DNA of 64,000 nt from NCBI GenBank assembly GCA_026874595.1, contig CM049318.1, positions 41,956,456 through 42,020,455 of the forward strand. Direction: 5' to 3'. Below are positions 22,591-32,745 of the stretch, one piece after another; the stretch's first letter is position 1, and every line of letters starts with the position of its first letter. The position numbers were made by a program, and so were the translations under genes. Under the pieces are notes generated by a model that did not search any database, was not told the DNA's origin, and was given only the letters and a program-made list of their open reading frames with translations. The stretch comes from Sipunculus nudus (taxonomy: Eukaryota; Annelida; Sipuncula; Golfingiida; Sipunculidae).

Positions 22591-23420
22591 AATTCATCTC
22601 GGTCATGGTCCCACATAACGCCCAATATCTTTTCCTCTGTCGGTTTGTTCAGAATTTCAAAATCGCGATTGTCCTTCGGTTTTTCTTGGATATCCACATT
22701 TGACAGCCATCCTTTAACTTCGAAGCCACCATCAGAGAGGACAGAGTTAATGTCACGAATCAGCTCCTTGGCCTTTTCAGCAGAAGTTACGGAGTCACAG
22801 ATATCGTCCGTATACACGTTGTTCACCAAGACATCAGCTGCCTCTGGGTATGAATCATTTTGTGATTCAGCAGTTTTACGAAGGGCGGTTTGTGTCATAG
22901 CAGCAGCTGGTTTGTCACCAAAGGGCAGCACGTTCATCATATACACATCCGGTCCCTTTTCTTGATTCAGGTCTCGCCAGAGGAATCGATTGACATGTTT
23001 GTCTGTTTCCAGATAAAGGATCCTGTGATACATCTTTGATATGTCTGCGTTTATAGCGACCTTGTTTTCACGAAATCTCAGTATGATACCAAACAAATTG
23101 TTTATTAGGTCAGGGCCTTTCATCCAATAATCGTTCAATGTGTGTCCCTGATACGTTGATGACAAATTGAACACTATACGCAGGGGAGTACTTGTCTTAT
23201 CTGGTCTTAGCACTTCATGATGGGGAATGTAATGGAAAGGACCACAATACGAATTCATCTCCTCTTTTGATAATTTCTTGGCAAAGTTTTTCTCAACCAT
23301 CATTTCAATTTGATCTGAATAAGCCTTGGCATGTTCTGGATTTCTCATCAGTCTCCTTTCTGTTGCATTCAATTTCTGTTCAACCTGAATCTTGTTGTCA
23401 GGCAATAACCTAGGGTCCAT
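22584..23420 (-). CDS. BEL/Pao reverse transcriptase domain (fragment)
   Basis: The longest intact transposon frame in the window (278 codons, minus). Recognisable Pao-type landmarks: KLNATERRLMRNPEHAKAYS and the following thumb-side helix region (residues about 15-50), LRIVFNLSSTYQG (about 82-94), LNDYWMKGPDLINNLFGIIL (about 95-114), ADISKMYHRI (catalytic Asp, about 124-133), MMNVLPFGDKPAAA (about 163-176) and YTDDICDSV (the YxDD box, about 208-216). The start Met is not a true protein start, since in the family this domain is internal to gag-pol. The protein should copy element RNA into DNA in a cytoplasmic particle; here it lacks a working protease and integrase. The LPFGDKPA signature suggests one of the invertebrate Pao lineages, but I cannot name which. 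Confidence 0.85.
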   Translation of the reverse strand: MDPRLLPDNKIQVEQKLNATERRLMRNPEHAKAYSDQIEMMVEKNFAKKLSKEEMNSYCGPFHYIPHHEVLRPDKTSTPLRIVFNLSSTYQGHTLNDYWMKGPDLINNLFGIILRFRENKVAINADISKMYHRILYLETDKHVNRFLWRDLNQEKGPDVYMMNVLPFGDKPAAAMTQTALRKTAESQNDSYPEAADVLVNNVYTDDICDSVTSAEKAKELIRDINSVLSDGGFEVKGWLSNVDIQEKPKDNRDFEILNKPTEEKILGVMWDHDRDEFR

Positions 23421-23444
23421 TCGCCATGGGTATGCTACCTGCCA

Positions 23445-23759
23445 TTAATAACTTTGCTTAATACACTGTTCTATCACTTGAGCTTCTCTCGCTTCTACAG
23501 GACTCATCTTGACAGGTTTGCAATCGCAGGATTTGGCGGCAACTCCCATGGTTTCAGTTGACCAGGAATCGCTCATGTCTACAGGGGTTTTGGTAGTCAG
23601 TGATACATGCAACACTTTCTTTGTAGTTTGTAGTTCCTTATCTACAGAGGAACCAAACAGAACCCAGCCTAAAGGTGAATTTCTAACCACCAGATTACCG
23701 AATTCACGTGTTTCACCACCGTGTAACATTGCATGATCAATTCCTACAAGCAAATCCAC
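23445..23759 (-). pseudogene. BEL/Pao protease-RT linker
   Basis: It reads MDLLVGIDHAMLHGG (the LLIGxD(Y/H) motif following the aspartyl protease), VVRNSPLGWVLFGSS and a downstream acidic/charged stretch ending VIEQCIKQSY. This is the standard segment between protease and RT in BEL/Pao. It is separated from the RT by a stop near 23445 and from the protease by frameshifts in the AT-rich interval 23760-23900. Confidence 0.7.
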
Positions 23760-23903
23760 AGATCCACAATCACGGTGTAAACTGTTATGACTGAGATTAA
23801 AACATCTCTATATCTCACCTACCTTGACTTCAGTAACATCATCATTGATACATGGTATGCCTACAGCATTTACAACATAAACATAATTCTTATCTACAGG
23901 ACG

Positions 23904-24110
23904 TTAACGCACCTTGTACTGCTTGGTTTTCAACACTTCCTCAGTACCACCTGGTTCAGTAACAGCAATTGTGACAGGTTTACCTTTCAATTTCAGAGTA
24001 TCAGCTAATGTTTTAATCAAGCTGAGCTGAGGCCTAGCATCTAGCAATACATTTCCTGCAACCTCAGCCTGATTATGACCTAACACATTCACAGTGACAA
24101 TAGGAAGCAT
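23904..24110 (-). pseudogene. BEL/Pao aspartyl protease fragment
   Basis: It reads MLPIVTVNVLG, then GNVLLDARPQLSLIKTLAD. In active members the catalytic loop is D(S/T)G; here it is DAR, so the Gly and Ser/Thr of the active site are lost. The remainder (LKLKGKPVTIAVTEPGGTEE) matches the usual DUF1758-type continuation. Confidence 0.65.
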
Positions 24111-25040
24111 CTCTTTACCTTTTCAAATGCAGCAGTGACATTATAAGAACCACTTGCAACAGCATCGCCCTTATTCACATTCACAGAACTAGAGCTAACA
24201 TCAGCATGGTTAACATTCACTGATCCAGAACTGACAGCAGAGCTGACAGTAGAGGGGTGTAAGAGACTGTGATGAAAAAGTTTGCATTGCACACCATTAA
24301 GTTTCTCAGTACATCTCCGTCTACGAGAGCAGTTAGAGACATTATGTTCCTTAGAGGCTCTCTTCAGACAGCTGATGCAGGCACGGTGTTCTTTGGCCGC
24401 TTTAAGTCTATTATCTGGATCCATGACTTTGATCTTGTAACATTGGTCAACCCAGTGGTCCCTACACCTTTTATGAGCTCGAGGGGTTTTCAAGAGAGAC
24501 AATTTCTCAACATTGTGATACAGTCTTTTTTTCCATAACTGAACTCTACTAGATGTCTGAAGTCGGCCTTGAAGGTATTAAAGTCGCGAATGCCCCCAGT
24601 ATACTTCGGTAGCTTTGGTTTTTCCATTTTCAGAGCAGAATGATTTACATGGCGGACGGCTGTATCTGATGTTTCTTGACCAACATCAGAGTTTTCATCA
24701 GTATCAGAGGAAAAACATCAGACACAGATAGTTCAGATAATGGAGACTCAGGTTTTGGGCTTAGGTAAACGTTAGCTTTACCCTCATATCCCATGTAGTA
24801 ATTTTGGCGTTCCACTATCTAAGATTCCTGATTTTTTAATTCTTCAACGTCAACAGTCTCTGAATATTTATCGTGCACAGAAACTAAGTTTTGGAAACTC
24901 AATTCTAAATCTCTTAAAGAATTTCTTACTTCTTCTTTAGGTCTCTGTCCATCGTTTTGCTTTAACAACCGTTTAGCTGCACGAGTGAAAGCAGCACTAG
25001 CCGTGCGCCTCTGTACTTTGAGTTCATCAGAAGACAAGGC
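24089..25040 (-). pseudogene. BEL/Pao gag, internally deleted
   Basis: The N-terminal part (25037-24819) has ELKVQRRTASAAFTRAAKRLL, typical of Pao gag starts. KPKLPKYTGG near 24600 marks the beginning of the DUF1759-like capsid region, but only about 40 more residues follow (DFNTFKADFRHLVEFSY) before a frameshift near 24500. 24502-24089 then gives a C-terminal zinc-binding region, RACISCLKRASKEH followed by NVSNCSRRRRC, and a Ser/Asn/Val-rich linker. Most of the capsid region is missing, so no particle could be formed. Confidence 0.65.
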
Positions 25041-25134
25041 TATTTAAACCAGTAAAAGCAGCACTTGCGTAGGACCCAGTATCAGCAGCACAGTTCATAC
25101 AGTATACAGCAGCATCAGAAATCGAATTTTGTGG

Positions 25135-25931
25135 TGGGTCACAGGCCCATCTTTACATAAAGACATCACTCATATCTGCCAATCGTATAAGGCTTTTATT
25201 GGATCTACAACAAAGCAAATAATAAACAAAATGTAATAACAAGTCACATTCTATATATATAAAATAATAAATCAAGTTTGATAAAGACAGCAAATAATCA
25301 CTGAACTTTACAGCATACGGTCACTCAGCGCCATATGGTGGCAACAAACTATATTAAACAATTTTATAGTTATCGGGTATTTCTTCTGTCAAATATACAA
25401 AGGGAATTATACTTTTTAAATACGTTAATGATCCACATCTATTGTATTTTTTTTCATAACCTGAATATTTCGCTACAAAACGGACAAGAATATACAGATT
25501 ATATGAAACTTAAGTAGACATTCAACGAGATCTGAATGTTATAGCAACACAGGCGCAAAAAAATTAGGACAGTGTTCTCATAAAGTTACAGAACTAATAC
25601 AAAGTTGTTATTTCCTGAATATCTGTTCTAAACATTCCTTAATACCTTAAGAAAAGAGTTACAACAAATAAAGTTTTAGATATATTAGTATAAAGGGATA
25701 AACTTACTTCTTAGGCAGACTTTTTAACTTCTAGCGGACACACAGAACAAGGAACCTCATAATGCATAAATTATGTTAATGTACGCCAGTAGGTGGCAGC
25801 CTGGTATAAAAAATAAGTATAGTCACATCACTGACCGGTAGATGGCAGCATATACAGCAAATACGCTTGCCATTTTAATACTATAAGAAAAACAAATAAA
25901 ATACAAAACCAACTGTCTAGTGAACGGAACA
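25135..25931 (-). repeat. BEL/Pao LTR shared by two tandem copies (797 bp)
   Basis: This is the 5' LTR of the main element and at the same time the 3' LTR of the truncated copy to its right. The right side continues into a purine tract and pol 3' sequence (25932-26046) exactly as at 20926-21047. Confidence 0.75.
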
Positions 25932-26046
25932 TCCTCCGCCCCGATGAGGGTATATAATCCTCACCCTTATAACCTTCAGCAGGGTAAATAACAGAAAGCT
26001 TAGTTACGGGTCTTTCGTATTCTCCTTTGACTGTTAATTTTCACGT
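25932..26046 (-). pseudogene. Truncated pol 3' end of a second BEL copy
   Basis: 115 bp nearly identical to 20926-21047, including the purine tract and the pol C-terminal reading. Identity stops abruptly at 26046 (TTTTCACGTTAC, then SINE sequence). One 3-4 base difference (GTTTTAATTTT against GTTAATTTT) is visible. Confidence 0.75.
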
Positions 26047-26326
26047 TACGGTCTTTCGGGCCTGTTCGTTCTTGAAGCTTTTCTGGGCTCCCTGGGCAGC
26101 ATACAGCCTATGAAGCCATATCAGGCGCTAGAAGGTTATTCGTTATACATTTGCTTTCCTCGCATGACCATTAACCCTTCACTCTTTGGTCGAGAGAGCA
26201 TACCCTTGTGGTAAGGACTTTGCCTAGGAGTCTTAGCGCAGACGGCAGTCAGATCATGACGCATACCCACAACCTTGTGGTCCGTGTCCAGCGCCCTTAA
26301 CCATAACTCCACCACGCTCCATATGC

Positions 26327-27900
26327 GTTACCGATAACGTACTACGATATTACCCTATAATAAAATAAAGTTCCCTCACAGTTAATGAAAAACAAAATTT
26401 ACTGATATTGTCATAACACTTTAGCGAACAGACACACTTGTGAGTGATTGATTATGCAAGTGCAACCAATCTAAATGATTATAAAGAACACTTTATCTCC
26501 AAAGACAATATTTACATTCAACCAAGAACTAGGGACCAATGGGTCTCGTCGCTCAGCTGAATTTGTCTAAAGGTTATTTTTATGAGCTTTTTGAAAAGGT
26601 TAATCCCGTGACCGTGAACTTGTGACTTAAATTCCGAGAACGTGAACTTATACGATTTGATTTAATAACAATATTTTACAAAGGTGGCTCCAGTGACCTT
26701 GAGCTCTGACCAGGTAACCTCAAAATCTACATATTTCTTCCACTTTGGACAGGTAAGCTATATATCAAAGATGGCAGGTTTGTGATGAAATATTTGGCTA
26801 AAATGCTTCCACAATATTTAAAAAAAATAAATTGGTCCTGTCATTTTGACCTTTGAGCTCATGGCACAAAAATCAATTGGGTTTTCACTTTAATGGTGGC
26901 CATACATGATTAAAATGTAAAGCCAATCTGTCCATTCAAATCAGAGTTATCGTCCATAAACTAATTTGTCAATGGATGGGCCCTGTGGCCTTGACCTTTG
27001 ACCCTGTGACCTCAAAATAAAAAAGAATCTTGTCCTATTGGTCAAGTGAACAATATCTGGATGATGGAAGGTTTGTGATAAAAAGTCTGGTTTAAAATGG
27101 ATCTAAAATCTTTGTAGAGAAATGTGTCCTGTGACCTTGACCTTTGAGCTCAGGACCCAAAAATCAAGAGGATTCTTACTTTTGTAGAGGGCCATATAAA
27201 ATTTAAGTTTTAAACAGATATGTCAAACAAAACTGGAGTTATAATGTGGGAATTAATATGTGGACAGACCTTTGATCCCAACTTGAATAAGGTTCTTCCC
27301 GTATTGGCGGGTCAGCTATATGGGAAAGTAGGTTGGTTTTCGATGAAAAGTTAGGCTTAAAATGCATCCACAATCTTCTTAAAAAATGAGTCATGTGACC
27401 TTGACCTTTGGCCTGATGACTCTAAAATCATTGGGGGTGTTTGATTTAGTGGCTGGCGATGCACAATTTAAGATTGAAATCCATATGTCAATCCCCACTG
27501 GAGTCATCACCTGGTATATAAAAATTTGGATGGACGGACAGGGTGATTACTATAGGGCACCCGCTTATGATAGATAAACACACCAGGTTTCGTGCATGAT
27601 TTCTGTTATTTTATAGTCCAAAAAATAGGGAAAAAATCGTAAAAATTATAAAAAAATACCGGTGGCGCCACCAGTTTTTTGGAACTGATAAAACTAGTCA
27701 TGGTCAATATTCAAGGCAAGATTCATGACAATCCATGCAGTAATTATCAAAATACTGGGTTTTTAGCATATGTTTGGTTATTCTAGGGGTCCTAACAAGC
27801 CCCATTGCTTGGAGGATATAGGTCGCAGTGACCTAATTATTGTTTCCAAAGGATATTTTATTGACTTGTATTGATGTTCACTTAGAAGCTTCTAGAATCA
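26327..27900 (+). repeat. Interior of the long TIR element: TGACC-rich ~280-bp units
   Basis: Units start at about 26530, 26850, 27115 and 27385. Each contains (T)GTGACCTTGACCTTTG(A/G)(C/G)C, a CTCA(T)GA/GACCCAAAAATCA block and ATGGAAGGTTTGTGAT-like sequence. They are followed by GGACGGACAGGGTGATTACTATAGGGCACCC, an A-rich stretch, GGTGGCGCCACC (27661-27672), AGGTCGCAGTGACCT (about 27820) and CAACTGAGCTAAAACAA (about 27912). Confidence 0.7.
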
Positions 27901-28054
27901 GATGACCTATTATCAACTGAGCTAAAACAATACGTGTAATGGACTGGATAATGAAACATGCTGAAGGTCTCACACATTAGGTTATCATTGAATTCAAAGT
28001 AGCTTCTTTGGACTAGTCAGGTTCGCTCAAGTGTAATTACATTACAGGTTCATT

Positions 28055-28333
28055 TTGTTTTACATTAACGGTTTTGGAACTTTGTTACATTATCGGATAA
28101 TTTCGTTTTACGTTATCGGTAAGCTTGCAAAGGTTGATTGTGAATTTCAATTTTGCTTAGTTTTTACATTACTGGTTATATTTTGGTAACATTATCGGTG
28201 GAATTACATTATTAGTTGATTTGTTATTACGTTATCAGTTCGTGTTACATTATCGGTTAATTTCCTATTACATTATTGGTTAATATTACGTACATTATAA
28301 GATGGTTATTAAATTTTCAGTTGTAACAGGCCC
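28055..28333 (-). repeat. Right subterminal array and TIR of the long element
   Basis: Reverse-complement copies of the CCGATAATGTAA motif (TTACATTATCGGTTAA, TTACGTTATCAGTT and others), about ten, ending in TCAGTTGTAACAGGCCC. It mirrors 20242-20370 plus 26327-26440. Confidence 0.8.
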
Positions 28334-28334
28334 A

Positions 28335-28688
28335 GTGGTCTTACAATGGTCATGCATGATGGCAGTTAACAATGAATTAATACAAGGAAAGTAATATACT
28401 GCTTCAGCTTTAGTCCGGCATAAGAGGCGATATCTGTTACTTAGACCTGTACACCGTTAAGAAAATTTACAATATACCATTATGGCTCCCAGGAAATAGT
28501 CAATAAGGAGAGCCACTTTTAGCTTACATATAAATAAACACTTGCAGTCACTTAATCAACCTTTGGTAATGGGCATTATTGATAAAAAAAAGTCAGGAAT
28601 TATCAAATGTTACTATATACGCGACAGTTAAGGTTCCATAATGCTTCAATTTTGAAATTGAAAATAATATTTGTAAACAAAACTATCT
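28335..28688. other. Short unassigned spacer
   Basis: Unique AT-rich sequence between the TIR element and the LINE. No gene seen. Confidence 0.5.
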
Positions 28689-29694
28689 AAAAGTAACGAA
28701 CCGGACCAATTTAGTTCTGTACAGTTGAGTATACAGAATTGTATTGAAGATGTCCTCTCTTGGATGACCAGCAACAAACTTAAACTGAATACTGATAAGA
28801 TCGAAGTTATGCCAGTTGGCTCTCACTCCTGTCTTCAGATGATTAACAACGCCCCCCTTAGCGTTTGTGGTAGTAATGTCACTTTCCAGACTTCTGTGAA
28901 ATACCTCGGTGTGAAAATTGATCGAACACTTTCCATGCATGATCATATTAATAGCGTGTGTCGTGCAGTTTTTCTCGAACTCCGACGTATTGCTTCCATC
29001 CGGCGTTTCCTAACCTCCAGCGTTTGTGCTAGGCTAGTCTGTGCTACTATTACATCACGCCTTGATTATTGTAATTCAATTTTGGTAGGTTTACCGTTAG
29101 AACAAATCTCACGGTTGCAAATGCTTCAAAATAATGCAGCCCGTGTTTTTCTTAAAAAACGAAAAAGGGACCACGTTACGCCGTTACTTAAGGAACTCCA
29201 CTGGCTGCCAGTTCAGCATCGGATACAATACAAACTCGCAGTCCTTGTTTATAGATATTTTGATGGATCACTGCCACCATATCTTTCGTCAAAACTATGT
29301 ATTTATCGGCCGGTGCGCACCCTACGCTCTTCTAACGAAAGTCTTCTAATATTGCCTAAGTGCCGTACGAAAGTCGGTGAACGTTCTTTCAGTTATATTG
29401 CCCCTAAGATCTGGAATTCCCTTCCAGCTGAACTTAGAAAATCCCCCACTATCAATTCTTTTAAGACAAATCTTAAAACATACCTATTTCTGCAGGCATT
29501 TTGTAATTAGCAACATTTACCATACATGTAATCTCGGGTGTGTGTGGGTGAGTAGGGGTGTGTGTGTGTGTGTGTGAGTGTGCTTATATATTTATATATT
29601 GTGTAACTGATGTGTAAAAAAGCAAGCGCTGTGAGTCTGATCTTGGAGTTCAGCGCTATATAAGTACTATTCATTAATTAATTAATTAACAAGT
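28689..29694 (+). mobile_element. 5'-truncated LINE (CR1/L2-like) with RT C-terminus and ATTA tail
   Basis: One frame open from about 28689 to the TAG at 29508-29510 encodes the region after the catalytic YADD box: SIQNCIEDVLSWMTSNKLKL (thumb), VKYLGVKIDRTLSMHDHI, SRLDYCNSILVGLP, RLQMLQNNAARVFL, LLKELHWLPVQHRIQYKLAV, PPYLSSKL and IWNSLPAELRKSPTINSFK. These are standard for the C-terminal part of CR1/L2/Jockey-group RT proteins. The catalytic palm is missing because the insertion is 5'-truncated. The 3' end has (TG)n near 29559-29577, CAGCGCTATATAAGTACTAT and an (ATTA)n tail at about 29673-29690, typical of such LINE ends. It is the least decayed LINE here. Confidence 0.85.
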
Positions 29695-30690
29695 ATACTA
29701 ATTTTATATACTTAATCCAAGTAACATTCAACCTTCTCTCCAAGGAATAGTCAAGCTAGTGTTTTCTTGAGTAGGATTAAGTGAAAAACAGATTATTGTG
29801 CGTAACAGAAATTAATCCAACAGCTAACACTATAATACCAGTCACATGATCGATGATCGATTTGCCTCAGCAGTTTATGGAATTATTACAGTTTACGATA
29901 CTTTAGGTCAACATCTCTAGTCATAGCTGCTCGATAGTTTACACGTATCAAGTATTAACTGATTCAGCATATTCCCTCAATGTGGTTGTTTGTTTATTTT
30001 AATGACAGAAGAATTACAGAGGATTATGTACATTATAATACTTTTATAATTATACATTTATGTGTATAAGTCTTGAAACTACTTTCGTGTTTGCTATTAA
30101 AAACATAAAATGGACAAAAACTAAAAAAAAAAAAACACGTCAAAATGAAGCTGGTACCAACAAATATATCTATAACGAGCTGGTTTCAATCAAACATAGA
30201 GAAGATTCAAATTGCTATTTAAGAAATAAGCTACTGTTCGTGCGAAAATGATCACCAATTCATTTCATGCAGCAATTGAAGAGCCTGAAAAAAAATTGGC
30301 CTGACTGGTTTGCTTGGAATTCCGCGTGCACGGTAATGATGTACATCTTTAGTATTTTGAGTTATACACATCTTGGCCGCATAATGAGCTACGATATTTA
30401 GTAAGGTACAATTTTGAAAGTGCCAAACACAAACAAAACCGCTATTTTGTTTTACGGCGCAATAGGCGATTTCCTGAGAATCTTTCCGGCTAAGAGACTG
30501 ACTAGGACAGACGACAGATTGATGACAGGCGACGTCCGCGCCATGAGAATAGCTCACAGGTAAGCTAAAAAGTAATATTTATCTTTGTGATTTTAGCCAA
30601 TTTGTGATAAAAATAATGAGAAGGAGACAGCCTCCCTTATTAATGCATAATTTTAAATTGAAAGTCTTGATTAATGGCCCTTGGCATTTA
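29695..30690. other. Unassigned AT-rich sequence
   Basis: No gene or repeat recognised. A short frame at 30252-30557 (minus) matches nothing I know. Confidence 0.4.
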
Positions 30691-30699
30691 CTTCACTCA

Positions 30700-31060
30700 C
30701 TCATTAAAAGATTTAGACTGTAAACAGTGAAAATCAATAAGAAAAGTCGGCTAAGTCTGTGTGATTTGAGGATAATCACCGGTAATCTAAAACACGCTGA
30801 CCGGCGTGAAACAATTTGCTCTTTTAATCATTGCCCTGCTTTCCTCCAACAGATTGGCTTAACAAGTCGTTAGTGTCTGATGACAATAAGCCCGGCCGTC
30901 TGTCCCGCTGCCAGGCTGATAAAACAGAAGCTGGAGGGGCCCAGACACTGTGAACGACCTCTTTAATGATGTCCTGCGGATCTTAACAGCACATCTCTCA
31001 GCTGTCTTCTGTCACGCCTTCATATACCAGTAAATCTCATGTCCTTAAAATCAATTTTCT
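30700..31060. promoter_or_regulatory. Candidate conserved non-coding island 1
   Basis: Base composition rises here relative to both flanks and no repeat landmark is present. The sequence has stretches such as TTTTAATCATTGCCC, GCCAGGCTGATAAAACAG and TTTAATGATGTCCTGCGG with homeobox-core-like (TAAT) and GATA-like (TGATAA) words. No open frame is sustained. This is a judgement from texture only; conservation cannot be tested here. Confidence 0.22.
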
Positions 31061-31900
31061 CGCGTCTCCGCCGTTTTAAAACATGTGTTGCTGCAGCCAG
31101 GATATTTATACCCGAAGCAGATCTATTTTATAACTTCATTTAAAAAAAAAAAAAAACATACAATTTTAGCTAAGAGTGTTGCCCTTAAAATCTATAGGTG
31201 CCCATTTGAGAACCAAACGTATTCAGCAGATCTTTTTGACCACATGACTTTACCAGGAAACTTCTAAGTGACCAAACTAGCTGACTAGACTTGTTGATTG
31301 CTTCTCGCTGTGAAATATCACGTGACTGGGAAGATTTTTATACAGTGTTAACGGCGGGATGCTCTAATATCCAAATCATTTAAAAACATTATATGCGATT
31401 GATTCGCATCAGAATTAATTCATTTCTGGCAACTCTTCTGCAGAACCATTTTAAATTTAATTTTCAAATAACAAAAAAAAATATACAGGTCTATGACTTT
31501 CTGTCCTTTATACTTAATAAAAGCTTATTGCCTTTGACATTAGGTGGACCCATCCATGAAATGGGCCCCCGATGCACTACGAAAAGGATATTTTGGGCTT
31601 CGTTGTTGTTCGTTAGTTCGCAACATTTACATGCCGACTATTGGCCAAGCGTGAGTGAGCGTAGGCCGCGATTTCAGGAGGTACATCGTGCTAGGTCGTT
31701 TACATAAACTATTCGGTAGACGTCGTGGAATATCGCCGTGTTGCGTATAGGAAGTTAAAAACTACGGTGCACTACGTAAATGCGACGATATACGACGAAT
31801 TCTTAAGAAATGACTATACGATACAGACAATAAGAACCTATATAAGAAGAAGACATTTCTTGGCATCACAGATGCCATAGTATATCCCAGACAATTATTC
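31061..31900. other. Unassigned sequence
   Basis: No gene recognised. CG-containing short motifs at 31560-31810 (GCACTACG near 31572 and 31770) hint at a small palindromic element, but ends and duplications are not clear. Confidence 0.35.
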
Positions 31901-32745
31901 CCACCTCCCATCAAAAATAGCCCCCATATTCAAAAGCATATACTGACACTTGGCAAGCCGCTAGGGTTTCTTCAAGTGTGATCTACAAAACCTAGGTCAA
32001 GGTCACAGGTTTTATAAATTCAAGAACTTATCATGTGACATATTTCATTTTAATTATTAGATAGATACATCTATCGACTTGAGAAACATTTTTTTTTTCA
32101 CCAAATAAGGGAATATTCAGGTCAAAGCCACTCTCATAGGAAAGGTCGTGACTTATAATACTCACATTACTGTCAATTATTAAAGGTGCGAAAACAAGAA
32201 AGGATCAACAAGTGGCGCCACCTTTCTTCTGAAGAAGACAAAGCTATCCAAGATCTTCGGTCAATTAGATGTAGGACCAATCTATGCATCCCTAATTGAT
32301 ATATTTAAGATTTTGTGTGGTTTTTACCAAATATTGGAATATTCAAGGTGTAAGGCCACTCTCATGGGAAAGGTCATGACCCCAATTTAAATATATTTCA
32401 TTCCATAACCAATATCTATGTATATGCATAATATAAAAAAGAAGTCTGTCCATTAGGTTTTACTTATAATGCGCACAGTACTGTCAAGCCGCAATTATGG
32501 ATCAATCCTTGCAACATTTCTGGAGATATTCAAGAATTTGTGCAATTTCCCCCAGATTTGATCTTTTCAAGATCAAGTTCACTCTCCTAATAAGGTCATG
32601 ACCCCATTTTTATAAGGCTTCGTTCTCTTATCCATATACATGCTGATGTCAAGTTTGGAAAAGATCCATCAAATATATTTTTTAATTATCGCGAAGACAA
32701 GATTTATCTGCGGCGGCGGCACCCACATAAAAACATAGTACCCAT
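31900..32745 (+). repeat. Tandem ~225-bp units with GTGGCGCCACC
   Basis: Three diverged units share GGTC/GTG(T/A)AAGGCCACTCTCAT(G/A)GGAAAGGTC(A/G)TGAC-type sequence near 32120, 32350 and 32570. The palindromic GTGGCGCCAC is at 32212-32221. (CGG)n is present near 32711-32720. No coding potential seen. Confidence 0.6.

Larger units (their letters stand above)
20432..26046 (-). mobile_element. BEL/Pao LTR retrotransposon plus truncated tandem copy
   Basis: On the minus strand the order is: 115 bp of a second element's pol 3' end (26046-25932), LTR (25931-25135), gag (about 25040-24110), aspartyl protease, reverse transcriptase, RNase H-like region, integrase remnant, and 3' LTR (20925-20432). 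Both LTRs begin TGTTCCGTTCACTAGACAG directly after a purine-rich tract (GGGGCGGAGGA) and end TGTGACCCA. The internal region is about 4.2 kb, shorter than is usual for this superfamily because of deletions in gag and integrase. Every gene is broken, so this is a dead copy. Confidence 0.85.
20395..26320 (-). mobile_element. tRNA-derived SINE (~310 bp) split by the BEL/Pao element
   Basis: Read on the minus strand, the head starts at about 26320 with GGAGCGTGGTGGAGTTATGG, then TTAAGGGCGCTGGACACGG and GACCACAAGGTTGTGGGTAT. These are tRNA-like A- and B-box regions. The body runs to 26047 and the 3' tail resumes at 20431 to about 20395 (GGTGATATCAGACCATTAAC). The same head, body and tail, in the same order, form the SINE at 50.4-51.6 kb. 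The joint at 20431/26047 is where the BEL LTR and the truncated BEL copy were inserted. The two SINE copies have similar reconstructed lengths (about 310 and 316 bp). Confidence 0.65.
20242..28333. mobile_element. Long TIR element, copy 2, with nested SINE and BEL insertions
   Basis: The ends are inverted: GGCCCTGTTACAACTGA at 20242-20258 and TCAGTTGTAACAGGCCC at 28317-28333, with one mismatch. CCGATAATGTAA-type motifs sit inside both ends, reverse-complemented on the right (28055-28320). The left array stops at about 20370 and resumes at 26327 (CCGATAACGTA, then AAAGTTCCCTC, which continues as in copy 1 at 16975). Everything between is inserted: a SINE (20395-20431 plus 26047-26320) and inside it a BEL/Pao element. 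The element proper is therefore about 2.2 kb. The inner part (26530-27870) is made of ~280-bp units full of TGACCTTGACCTTTGACC. No transposase or target duplication was identified. Confidence 0.7.

Noticed and set aside
29134-29349. 71-codon plus-strand frame within the LINE
   Set aside because: Shadow in another frame of the LINE reverse-transcriptase C-terminus.
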